Shown here in pieces: positions 1-7,091 of a stretch of 14,836 nt of DNA (position 1 is the first letter of the stretch; each line of letters opens with the position of its first letter). The DNA lies in the NCBI GenBank assembly GCA_021732245.1, contig JAKFVJ010000491.1:1-14836 (forward strand), written 5' to 3'. The stretch comes from Candidatus Obscuribacterales bacterium. Lineage in GTDB: Bacteria > Cyanobacteriota > Vampirovibrionia > Obscuribacterales > Obscuribacteraceae. A model generated the notes under the pieces. The model made no database searches, had not been told where the DNA came from, and saw nothing but the letters and a program-made list of their open reading frames with translations. A program made the position numbers and the translations under genes.

Positions 1-1295
1 ATCGTGATGGTGAACTCTGCAAAATTGACGATGCATTGCGGAATGAGCTTATGATGGCTAATCTCAAGATGGCTGAAAAGGGATTGCGAGTTCTTGCCGT
101 TGCCAGAAAGGATTTGTCTAACATTGATTCTACTGATCTTGCTTCAGTAGAATCAAATTTGACTTTCCTCGGTTTAGTCGGCATGCAAGATAGACCAAAG
201 CTTGGTGTTAAGGAGTCCATTGCTCTTTGCAAAGCCGCTGGTATCAAGATACTAATGCTCACAGGCGATCAACCTCAAACAGCCTTGGCTATTGGCAAGG
301 ATTTAGGTATTGTCGAGGATGGGGAAGATCCCATATTAACCGGTAGGGAAATAAGTAAGTTTGAGGAAAAAGAGCTAACTTCTGCCCTAAAGAAGAAAGT
401 GATTTTAGCGCGCGTCAGTCCGGAAGTGAAATTGTCGGTCGTTCGCGCTTTGCAAAATGATGGGCTTGTGGTGGCAATGACAGGTGATGGAGTCAATGAT
501 GCGCCTGCTTTGAGGCAATCGGATATTGGGGTGGCTATGGGCAAAGTTGGTTCGGACCTTGCTCGTGAGGCTGCCGAAATTGTAATCACCGACGATAACT
601 TCAGTTCAATCGTAAAGGCAATTGAGCAAGGACGAGTTATTTATGCCAATATCCAAAACGCCATTGCCTACTTGCTTACGGCGTCTTTAGCTGCCGTCAT
701 GACCGTTGCCGGTGCAGTATTATTCAATACCGGTTTGCCTCTCTTGCCTCTACAATTATTGTGGCTGAATTTAATCGTGCATGTTTTCCCAGCTTTGGGA
801 GTGGCGCTTTTACCTTCCAATAAGTCAATCATGAAGGATAAACCACGACAATCTGCTTCATCTGTCCTTGGGAAGGAAGAGTATATACAGATATGGACTA
901 GAGCCTTACTGGTTGCGACAGGCGTGCTTTTGGCAATTGTGTTTCACGCTCACTCTGCCTTTCACTTGGAAAAGATTACAACGCTTGGTTTTGCCACTTT
1001 GTCCTGTGCCTTGCTCTTTCAAGCGTGGTTATGGGCATGGTCCGGTCGATCTTTCACTAAGGATAGTATATGGAAACACGTCAGACCTGCTCTTGTACTT
1101 AATATGCTGATTTCATATGCCTTGATGATTGCTGCGATTTACATCCGACCGCTCGAGAAAGTTTTAGGAACCACAAGACTAGATTTTTATGATTGGTTGG
1201 TTGTGCTTTCGGCTTCTTTGCTTTCCTGTTTGGCTTCCATGATTGTAATTAAGTGCATTCCTCGTACAAAAGCGCACGGGAAAAGTTCACGGTGA
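1..1295 (+). CDS. P2-type cation-transporting ATPase, C-terminal part (5' end outside window)
   Basis: The frame is open to the left edge (first full codon at base 3), so the N-terminal half is missing, including the actuator domain, the M1-M4 helices and the phosphorylated DKTGT loop. Visible parts are the end of the nucleotide-binding domain and the P-domain with MLTGDQPQTA (about 258-287) and TGDGVNDAPALRQSD (480-524), the hinge that binds Mg and phosphate. Then come about six hydrophobic segments typical of the cation_ATPase_C domain. The architecture is that of inner-membrane ATP-driven pumps of the Ca2+/Mg2+/Na+ ATPase superfamily. The M5 and M6 segments lack the residues that bind Ca2+ in SERCA: the NLVTDG motif reads NLIVHV at 762-785, and the M5 Asn/Glu positions read Ser/Ala. 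The transported ion is therefore not predictable and may not be Ca2+. The gene ends 49 bases before the next plus-strand gene and may be cotranscribed with it. Confidence 0.95.
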   Translation, partial: RDGELCKIDDALRNELMMANLKMAEKGLRVLAVARKDLSNIDSTDLASVESNLTFLGLVGMQDRPKLGVKESIALCKAAGIKILMLTGDQPQTALAIGKDLGIVEDGEDPILTGREISKFEEKELTSALKKKVILARVSPEVKLSVVRALQNDGLVVAMTGDGVNDAPALRQSDIGVAMGKVGSDLAREAAEIVITDDNFSSIVKAIEQGRVIYANIQNAIAYLLTASLAAVMTVAGAVLFNTGLPLLPLQLLWLNLIVHVFPALGVALLPSNKSIMKDKPRQSASSVLGKEEYIQIWTRALLVATGVLLAIVFHAHSAFHLEKITTLGFATLSCALLFQAWLWAWSGRSFTKDSIWKHVRPALVLNMLISYALMIAAIYIRPLEKVLGTTRLDFYDWLVVLSASLLSCLASMIVIKCIPRTKAHGKSSR

Positions 1296-1344
1296 GAATG
1301 ACTTGAAGTACAATGTCTGGCATCATCATATTTAAGGAGGCTGG

Positions 1345-1638
1345 ATGTCTAAGTTTCTTGTGCTGTGGTCGCTCGAAACGGCATGCTTGGGTACAGAGTC
1401 CGTGAATGCTGTCTTGCGCATGCCGGCATACGCTGAAAAGCTGATGGCTGATGGCAAGCTTGAGAAAAGGTGGCATGTTGTTGGCCGCCATGGTGGTGCT
1501 TGGATATACAGCGTCGAGAGTAATGAGGAGCTAGACAGATTACTAGCCATGGCTCCTGTCTATAATTTCGCCAAATATGAGATTCTGGCGCTTGCGGAAA
1601 TGATTAGCCCGGACACGATAGCAGGCAAGCAGAAATGA
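1345..1638 (+). CDS. Small muconolactone isomerase-like (ferredoxin-fold dimeric barrel) protein
   Basis: The product is 97 residues, close to the roughly 90-96 of muconolactone delta-isomerases. The stretch GRHGGAWIYSVESNEELDRL followed by LLAMAPVYNFAKYEILAL matches the family pattern of a central strand, a VESN-(D/E)-EL helix start and a final strand that usually reads LPLFPYMxIEVTPL. The ATG is preceded by a strong AAGGAGG at 1334-1340, which fixes the start. No catechol or aromatic-degradation gene is nearby, so a true muconolactone isomerase role is unlikely. This fold is often reused in small proteins of unknown function. It lies downstream of the P-type ATPase and meets hypE tail to tail with only four bases between the stop codons. 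The family assignment rests on pattern memory only; the function is unknown. Confidence 0.68.
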   Translation: MSKFLVLWSLETACLGTESVNAVLRMPAYAEKLMADGKLEKRWHVVGRHGGAWIYSVESNEELDRLLAMAPVYNFAKYEILALAEMISPDTIAGKQK

Positions 1639-1642
1639 ACTA

Positions 1643-2692
1643 TTAGCAGATGCGAGGTAATTGCTCGCCGGATAATTTGTCCAATATTCGATTGCCACCC
1701 ACCGTTGATTTAAGAATAACTGTTCCCTTGTGGTCTTCAATAACAACTCCGGCAATGTGAGCATTGTTTCCCAGCGGATCTTTGCGCATGGCTTGCAATA
1801 CTTTTTCGGCATCCTCAGCAGCTACTATTGCAAGAAATCTACCTTCGCAAGCAACATATAATGGATCGAGTCCTAAAAGTTCACAGGCTGCTTTTGCTTG
1901 CGGATGAATGGGAATGTGTTTTTCGTCAAGCACAATACCTACGCTGGATGATTGGGCAAGCTCGTTCACGGCGCTTGCTAATCCGCCTCGTGTCAGATCA
2001 CGCAAACAGTGCACGTTATCGGAAGTTTCAAGTACTTTCTGAGCTAAATTATTGAGCGGGGCGCTATCACTTAAAAGTTGCGTTTCTAACTCAAGTTCTT
2101 CACGTGCACACATGATTGCCATGCCATGTTGAGCTAAGTTGCCGCTGATAATTATGACATCGCCAGCTCGAGCAGCATTGGCCGAAGGAACCTTGTCCCC
2201 GACTATTCCTATTCCAGTTGTGGTGATGAATATCTGATCGGCAGCCCCGCGGTTGACGACTTTTGTGTCGGCGGCAATTAGCATAATGCCGGACTTTTCC
2301 GTTGCTTCGTGAAAAGACCTTATTATTTTCTCCAGGATACTAAGCGGCAGACCTTCTTCTAATATGAAAGATGCGGACAAGTAAAGTGGTTTGGCCCCAC
2401 GCATGCAGAGATCATTGACGGTTCCATGAACAGCAAGTGAACCAATATCACCACCAGGAAAAAAGATAGGGTTTACAACATACGCATCGGTAGTAACCGC
2501 TATTTGAGAGCAGCCTTCAACGACGGCGGCGTCTTGAAGCTCATTTAGTATTGGGTTGCCCAATATAGGAAGGAATAAACTACTGGTCAAGGACGCGCTC
2601 ATCTTACCGCCTGAGCCGTGTCCGAGGCGGATAGTGCCGGAACTATCCAGTGGCAGTCGGCAATTAAAAGAGGTAGTTACAGACTCAGACAA
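1643..2692 (-). CDS. hypE: Hydrogenase maturation factor HypE (carbamoyl dehydratase)
   Basis: HypE receives a carbamoyl group from HypF on its C-terminal cysteine and dehydrates it with ATP to a thiocyanate. This supplies the CN ligands of the [NiFe] site on the HypC-HypD scaffold. The 349-residue protein has the N-terminal GHGSGGKM motif (residues 24-31), the two-domain PurM/AIRS fold with TTDAYVVNPIFFPGGDIG and LRDLTRGGLA, and ends exactly in PRIC, so the catalytic terminal Cys349 is present. The likely start is TTG, with GGGAGAA about eight bases upstream inside the preceding gene. The next Met (31) would cut into the ATP-binding motif. The start overlaps the gmhA-like stop by 8 bases, which suggests translational coupling. 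It is the last gene of the hyp operon, and there is no room for a terminator before the convergent neighbour. Confidence 0.97.
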   Translation of the reverse strand: MSESVTTSFNCRLPLDSSGTIRLGHGSGGKMSASLTSSLFLPILGNPILNELQDAAVVEGCSQIAVTTDAYVVNPIFFPGGDIGSLAVHGTVNDLCMRGAKPLYLSASFILEEGLPLSILEKIIRSFHEATEKSGIMLIAADTKVVNRGAADQIFITTTGIGIVGDKVPSANAARAGDVIIISGNLAQHGMAIMCAREELELETQLLSDSAPLNNLAQKVLETSDNVHCLRDLTRGGLASAVNELAQSSSVGIVLDEKHIPIHPQAKAACELLGLDPLYVACEGRFLAIVAAEDAEKVLQAMRKDPLGNNAHIAGVVIEDHKGTVILKSTVGGNRILDKLSGEQLPRIC

Positions 2693-3290
2693 TGTCTTGT
2701 TCTCCCATTGTTAAATGAATGGCATCCCACAACACATGCAATAAAACGGTATGACTTTCCTGGATGCGGTGAATGCTAAAACTCGGCACGGTAAGTACGT
2801 GATCGGCCAATTGGCTTACTCTGCCTCCATCCTTACCGGAAAAAGCAATAGTCATTAAGCCACAAGATTTGGCGGTTTTTAGACCGGCAACTAAGTTGGA
2901 AGACATACCGCTTGTTGTAATTACCAGCACCATGTCTTCTGGTTTCGCCAACTGAATTAACTGATGAGAAAAAATGCGGGAAAAGTCTTCATCGTTGGCG
3001 ATGGCGGTAATTAAACTATGACCCTGATTGAGAGAAAGACAAGGAAGAGGCTTGCGTTTTTCAAAAATGGGATGCATGAATTCCACCATGAGATGCTCGG
3101 CATCACATGAACTGCCACCATTACCCATTACAAAAAGCCGGCCGCCTTTTTCAAAGCGCTCTGCCATTAAATGAGCCAATTCGGCGATTTTGTTTTGATT
3201 GGCTTCAAAAAAACCAGTTATTACTTCAGTGCTTTCCTCGGCCTTGCGCCTAATTGCTGACGCTATGTTAGGTTGAATAACTGTGGTCAT
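2685..3290 (-). CDS. gmhA: GmhA-like SIS-domain isomerase (phosphoheptose isomerase family) inside the hyp operon
   Basis: The 201-residue SIS-domain protein has GNGGSSCDAEH (56-66) and TTSGMS (125-130) as sugar-phosphate loops. The metal and catalytic positions known in sedoheptulose-7-phosphate isomerase GmhA all have counterparts: His66, Glu70 four residues later, Gln177 and His185 in IQESHTVLLH. By family it should convert sedoheptulose 7-phosphate to D-glycero-D-manno-heptose 7-phosphate in the cytoplasm for LPS or S-layer glycan. No other heptose gene (hldE, gmhB, hldD) is visible. The start ATG has AAGGAG eight bases upstream, and this overlaps the hypD stop codon. The gene sits 12 bases after hypD and overlaps hypE, so it is part of the maturation operon. 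Family membership is firm. The role here is open: either a heptose enzyme caught in the operon or a repurposed SIS protein tied to maturation. Confidence 0.85.
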   Translation of the reverse strand: MTTVIQPNIASAIRRKAEESTEVITGFFEANQNKIAELAHLMAERFEKGGRLFVMGNGGSSCDAEHLMVEFMHPIFEKRKPLPCLSLNQGHSLITAIANDEDFSRIFSHQLIQLAKPEDMVLVITTSGMSSNLVAGLKTAKSCGLMTIAFSGKDGGRVSQLADHVLTVPSFSIHRIQESHTVLLHVLWDAIHLTMGEQDIV

Positions 3291-3302
3291 TGAATTAACT
3301 CC

Positions 3303-4400
3303 TTATTTGGTCTGACCGATGCGACCATATTTATAGTAAGCGGCACAAGTTCCCTCGCTTGAAACCATTGTTGCGCCAAGCGGTGTTTCCGGAGTGCACA
3401 TGTTGGCAAATGCCGGGCACTCATGCGGTTTTTTTAAGCCACGCAAGATTTGCCCGCTAATACAGACGGCAGGCTCTTCGGCAGAAATTGTCTCTAGCTG
3501 AAAAATACGTTCTGCATCAAAATCGGCATAGTCATAACTTAATTTGTAGCCACTTTTAGGGATTGAGCCCAGTCCGCGCCACATTCGATCGCTTACATCA
3601 AACACCTCTTCGACGATGCTTTGGGCAGCTATGTTTCCCTCTTTCTCGACTGCGCGCGCATATTGATTCTCGACTTTGTATTCTCCAGCTTCCAATTGCA
3701 GTACGCAGCGAAGAATTCCTTCTAAAAGATCCGTTGGCTCAAATCCGGTTATTACAATGGGGATTTTATAGTGATTACTAATTGTCTCGTACTGTTTCCA
3801 GCCCATTACCGAGCAGACATGTCCAGGTCCTAAAAATGCCTGCACACGATTGTCGACTGACTGCAATATGGAGGTAATTACTGGTGGCACAGTTACATGC
3901 GAAGTCAAAATAGAGAAATTGCCAAGCCCGAGTGTTTTGGCTTGCCGGACGGACATTGCATTGGCGGGGGCAGTTGTCTCGAATCCAACGGCAAAGAAAA
4001 CAACTTGTTTGTCAGGATTGTTTTTGGCAATTGCTAGACAATCCAGTGGTGAATAGACAATGCGAACATCAAATCCTTGCGCTTTCACACCTAGTAGGTC
4101 ATTTTGCGACCCGGGAACTCGCAGCATGTCTCCAAACGAACAGAAAATCACATCTTGTCTGGATGCAATCGCCACTGCTTTGTCAATTAATTCAAGGGGA
4201 GTAACGCAGACAGGGCAACCTGGTCCATGTAGTAGCTCAATTGTTTCCGGCAGCAAATCTTCTAAACCATATTGCAAAATCGAATGTGTTTGTCCGCCGC
4301 AAACTTCCATAATTGTCCAATTATGTTTGGTAGCTTTATGAATTCGTTGCGATAGCTGTTGAGCCAGGGTCGAATCTCTATATTCATCGAGGTATTTCAT
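3303..4400 (-). CDS. hypD: Hydrogenase maturation scaffold HypD ([4Fe-4S] protein)
   Basis: HypD forms a complex with HypC on which the Fe(CN)2CO unit of the [NiFe] site is assembled. At 365 residues it has the usual family length. It shows MEVCGGQTHSI (Cys34, the proposed iron ligand), GPGCPVC (Cys62 and Cys65, the redox pair), GFETTAP, FLGPGHVC, and the C-terminal [4Fe-4S] signature with cysteines at 313, 328, 335 and 352 (ECPAFANMCTPE, then SSEGTCAAYYKYG). All key residues are present. The start ATG overlaps the hypC stop as ATGA, which implies coupled translation and stoichiometric HypC-HypD production. It is followed by the SIS isomerase gene after 12 bases. Confidence 0.98.
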   Translation of the reverse strand: MKYLDEYRDSTLAQQLSQRIHKATKHNWTIMEVCGGQTHSILQYGLEDLLPETIELLHGPGCPVCVTPLELIDKAVAIASRQDVIFCSFGDMLRVPGSQNDLLGVKAQGFDVRIVYSPLDCLAIAKNNPDKQVVFFAVGFETTAPANAMSVRQAKTLGLGNFSILTSHVTVPPVITSILQSVDNRVQAFLGPGHVCSVMGWKQYETISNHYKIPIVITGFEPTDLLEGILRCVLQLEAGEYKVENQYARAVEKEGNIAAQSIVEEVFDVSDRMWRGLGSIPKSGYKLSYDYADFDAERIFQLETISAEEPAVCISGQILRGLKKPHECPAFANMCTPETPLGATMVSSEGTCAAYYKYGRIGQTK

Positions 4401-4633
4401 ATTTCGTCCAGTTCACCGATGTCCTTGAGCACCTGAAGGGTGCTTTGCGCTTCTTGCTCGTTAATTACGCTTAGGGCAAAACCAACATGCACCAGAACAT
4501 AATCGCCTGCCTTGGCGTGAGGAACATAAGCAAGACACGTGGCGCGCTTGACGCCGCCAAAATTTACTTTGGCCATATTTATATTGTCTTGCACATAAAT
4601 GCTTTCAATTAATCCTGGTATAGCCAGACACAT
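4397..4633 (-). CDS. hypC: Hydrogenase maturation chaperone HypC
   Basis: HypC is a small chaperone that binds HypD during Fe(CN)2CO assembly and then carries the iron unit to the hydrogenase large-subunit precursor. The product is 78 residues and begins MCLAIPG, the family signature in which Cys2 becomes the N-terminal, iron-binding residue after Met removal. This fixes the start at 4633 and rules out the longer in-frame form beginning six codons upstream. The conserved GDYVLVHVGFAL motif is in the middle. The start overlaps the hypF stop by one base (TAATG), and the end overlaps hypD as ATGA. Together this is a tightly coupled hypF-C-D block. Confidence 0.97.
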   Translation of the reverse strand: MCLAIPGLIESIYVQDNINMAKVNFGGVKRATCLAYVPHAKAGDYVLVHVGFALSVINEQEAQSTLQVLKDIGELDEI

Positions 4634-7020
4634 TAGCTTATCTCCATGCAAAGTGAATTGATTTGTGAGGCGGCCACAACAGCTTGTCCCAAGCTTAGCC
4701 CACCGTCATTAGCCGGCACTTGTCCGTGCCGGAAGATCTCAAAATCCAAACCCTGCAGGATTTTATTGGAAAGATTTATGAGTAATCTATTTTGGAATAC
4801 ACCTCCGGATAAGCCGACTTGATTAATACCAGATGTGTTTCTTATAGTTGAGCAGGTATCGCCTATGAGTTTGGCTATTGTAAGGTGAAAGCGATAGGAG
4901 ATTTCAGATGTACTTGCACCGCAGAGTTGATCGGTGATTATCTGCGGCAGTATCTCATCTGTGTCAATCAAGTATGGAAAACTATCGGTTTTTAAAAAGT
5001 AGCGATACGGAAATATATTTCCTAAAGAAGTCCCACTTGAAAGAAAGTCCTGCCCGTATTTTTCCAGCTCAATAGCTGCTTGTCCTTCAAAGCTTGCGCT
5101 ATGCCGAATGTTGAGTACGGCAGATGCCGCATCGAATAGTCTGCCCATGCTGGATGTTAAGGGCGAATTTATATTCTTTTGAATTTGACTCTGTGCAAAA
5201 TGAACTGCTTGTTCTCCATGCTTTTGCCGGCAGATATTTAGAAATGTGCTTGCAGTCTCTGAATTGGTATTGAGGTGGGATAGAGCCATCCTCCAAGGAT
5301 GGCGAATGGCTAGATTGCCTCCGGGCATGTGTTTTGGTTGAAGATGAGCGGCGCGCTTAAAATCGCTGAGGCTGCAAATGAGAAATTCACCACCCCAAAA
5401 GGTGGCATCGGTGCCATAGCCCAGCCCATCGAAGGCAACTCCAATTACCGGATCAACCAAATTGTTCTCCATCATGCAGCTTACTATATGTGCATGGTGA
5501 TGCTGAACTTGTATGAGTGGGATGTTCAGTGCTTGATGAAGCTTGGCCGCATAGATAGTCGAGAGATAATCAGGATGCATATCTGATGCAATGATTTCCG
5601 GTGTAAAATCGAAGAGGTCCTTCATGCGCGCAAGAGCAGTTTGCATGTGTTCCAGCGTTTCGAGATTTTCCAAATCCCCGATATGCTGACTCAAGTAGGC
5701 ACGGGAATCTTTGTAGAGACAAAATGTGTTTTTTAAATGCGCACCAACTGCCAGTATTTGTTTTTTAGTTTTAAAAGGCAGTGTAATTGCCTTTGGTGCA
5801 AATCCTCTTGAGCGGCGGACAAGTGCAGTTGCGCCTTCTACGACAGCTGCAACTGAATCGTCATATCGAGAAAGAATGCTGCGATTGTGTAGCAGGAAAG
5901 CATCGACGATAGAGGACAGTCTTTCAAGGGCGTCATCATTATCGATTGCAATTGGCTCGTCTGAAATATTGCCGCTTGTGCAAACAAGGGGACGTTTGAG
6001 CGATTGTATGAGCAAGTGATGAATTGGCGTATAAGGAAGCATGACGCCTAGATAAGCATTGCCGGGATTCAGATTTGTCAGCGACGAGTCTTTTAATTTC
6101 AGTAAAAGAACAATCGGTCTTTCAGGACTGGTCAGAAGTTTTAATTCACTGCTGTTTAGATGGCAATGTTTTTGGACCATTTCAATATCAGCCATCATTA
6201 CGGCAAAGGGCTTTTCGGAACGTCGTTTGCGTTGGCGTAATATCTTAACTGCGTCAATATCGTGCGCATCGCAAAGGATATGAAAACCACCTAGTCCTTT
6301 GACAGCGAGAATTCCTGAATTAGTTAAAAGCCGGCAAGCTTGAGTAAGAGCTTCTCCGGCGTTAACTTCTGTGCCAACTTGTCCTGTCTGTTGAAAGGTT
6401 AGTTTAGGTCCGCACTCTGCACAAGCATTCGGTTGAGCATGAAATCGTCTGTCTTTTGGATCTAGGTATTCCCGAAGACATGATTGACACATGCCAAAAT
6501 GGGACATTGTTGTGTAGGGACGATCATAAGGTAAGCGTTCAATTATCGTAAAACGCGGGCCGCAATTGGTGCAATTGATAAAAGGATACTGATAACGCCT
6601 GTTGTTTGAGTCAAATAGTTCCTGCAGACAATCATCACAGGTCGCCATGTCCGGTGAGATAGCTTTCTGAGTGGTTTCTTCTAAACTGGATTTGTTGATT
6701 TCGAATTCAAGCGCACATACAAGCGCCGGAATATTCAGCGCTTGGATATCTTCAATGACCGACATGGGCGGATTTAGTCGACTTAGCTTATGCAAAAACA
6801 GGTCGATCTTGGCAGCCGGTCCCTGGACTTCGATGTCGAGAAGCCCACCAACATTGCGTACAAAGCCCTTAAGGTCATGTTGGCAAGCAAGATTGTAAAC
6901 AAAAGGACGAAAGCCCACACCCTGGACAATGCCTGAGACCGAGATGCGCTTGCGTATTTCTTGATTTGTTTGAGTGACTGTTGTCATTTGCCGGCAATTG
7001 AAGGGTTTGCCTAAGGACAT
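4633..7020 (-). CDS. hypF: Carbamoyltransferase HypF
   Basis: HypF turns carbamoyl phosphate and ATP into carbamoyl adenylate and passes the carbamoyl group to HypE, the first step toward the CN ligands. All domains are visible in the 795-residue protein. The acylphosphatase domain is at about 25-105 with VQGVGFRPFVYNLA. Two zinc-finger-like parts use the Cys pairs 128/131, 150/153, 178/181 and 200/203. The YrdC-like domain is at about 225-405 with KPFAVMM, TSGNISDEPI and DDSV. The Kae1-like carbamoyltransferase domain is at about 420-790 with HHHAH (507-511), GLSGGVFQN and PANDGG. I prefer the first ATG because GGAAG lies upstream of it; Met12 is a weaker alternative. It is the first gene of the operon and is divergent from the CoA-transferase gene 71 bases away. 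HypA, HypB and the endopeptidase are not in the window. Confidence 0.98.
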   Translation of the reverse strand: MSLGKPFNCRQMTTVTQTNQEIRKRISVSGIVQGVGFRPFVYNLACQHDLKGFVRNVGGLLDIEVQGPAAKIDLFLHKLSRLNPPMSVIEDIQALNIPALVCALEFEINKSSLEETTQKAISPDMATCDDCLQELFDSNNRRYQYPFINCTNCGPRFTIIERLPYDRPYTTMSHFGMCQSCLREYLDPKDRRFHAQPNACAECGPKLTFQQTGQVGTEVNAGEALTQACRLLTNSGILAVKGLGGFHILCDAHDIDAVKILRQRKRRSEKPFAVMMADIEMVQKHCHLNSSELKLLTSPERPIVLLLKLKDSSLTNLNPGNAYLGVMLPYTPIHHLLIQSLKRPLVCTSGNISDEPIAIDNDDALERLSSIVDAFLLHNRSILSRYDDSVAAVVEGATALVRRSRGFAPKAITLPFKTKKQILAVGAHLKNTFCLYKDSRAYLSQHIGDLENLETLEHMQTALARMKDLFDFTPEIIASDMHPDYLSTIYAAKLHQALNIPLIQVQHHHAHIVSCMMENNLVDPVIGVAFDGLGYGTDATFWGGEFLICSLSDFKRAAHLQPKHMPGGNLAIRHPWRMALSHLNTNSETASTFLNICRQKHGEQAVHFAQSQIQKNINSPLTSSMGRLFDAASAVLNIRHSASFEGQAAIELEKYGQDFLSSGTSLGNIFPYRYFLKTDSFPYLIDTDEILPQIITDQLCGASTSEISYRFHLTIAKLIGDTCSTIRNTSGINQVGLSGGVFQNRLLINLSNKILQGLDFEIFRHGQVPANDGGLSLGQAVVAASQINSLCMEIS

Positions 7021-7052
7021 TTATTGTTCACTTCCAGTAAACTTTTGTCTTG

Positions 7053-7076
7053 AATTTCTTGTTATGGCGCGAAATT
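7053..7076. promoter_or_regulatory. Inverted repeat in the divergent hypF / CoA-transferase region
   Basis: AATTTC at 7053-7058 and GAAATT at 7071-7076 form a perfect 6-base inverted repeat with a 12-base spacer, centred in the 71-base region between two divergent start codons. The geometry suits a dimeric regulator acting on both genes, but the arms are short and AT-rich, so chance is a serious alternative. I see no convincing -35/-10 pair on either strand here. Confidence 0.22.
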
Positions 7077-7091
7077 TTTAAGGACGGCAAA

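Noticed and set aside
275..589. Minus-strand open frame of about 104 codons inside the P-type ATPase gene
   Set aside because: It lies opposite the highly conserved P-domain, has a low-complexity Ser/Ala-rich translation and no ribosome site; it is a shadow of the real gene.
3932..4341. Overlapping plus-strand open frames opposite hypD
   Set aside because: HypD on the other strand is fully conserved across this stretch, and the plus-strand translations show no family pattern.
4634..4651. Longer HypC start six codons upstream
   Set aside because: HypC function needs Cys at position 2 (MCLAIPG), which only the start at 4633 gives.
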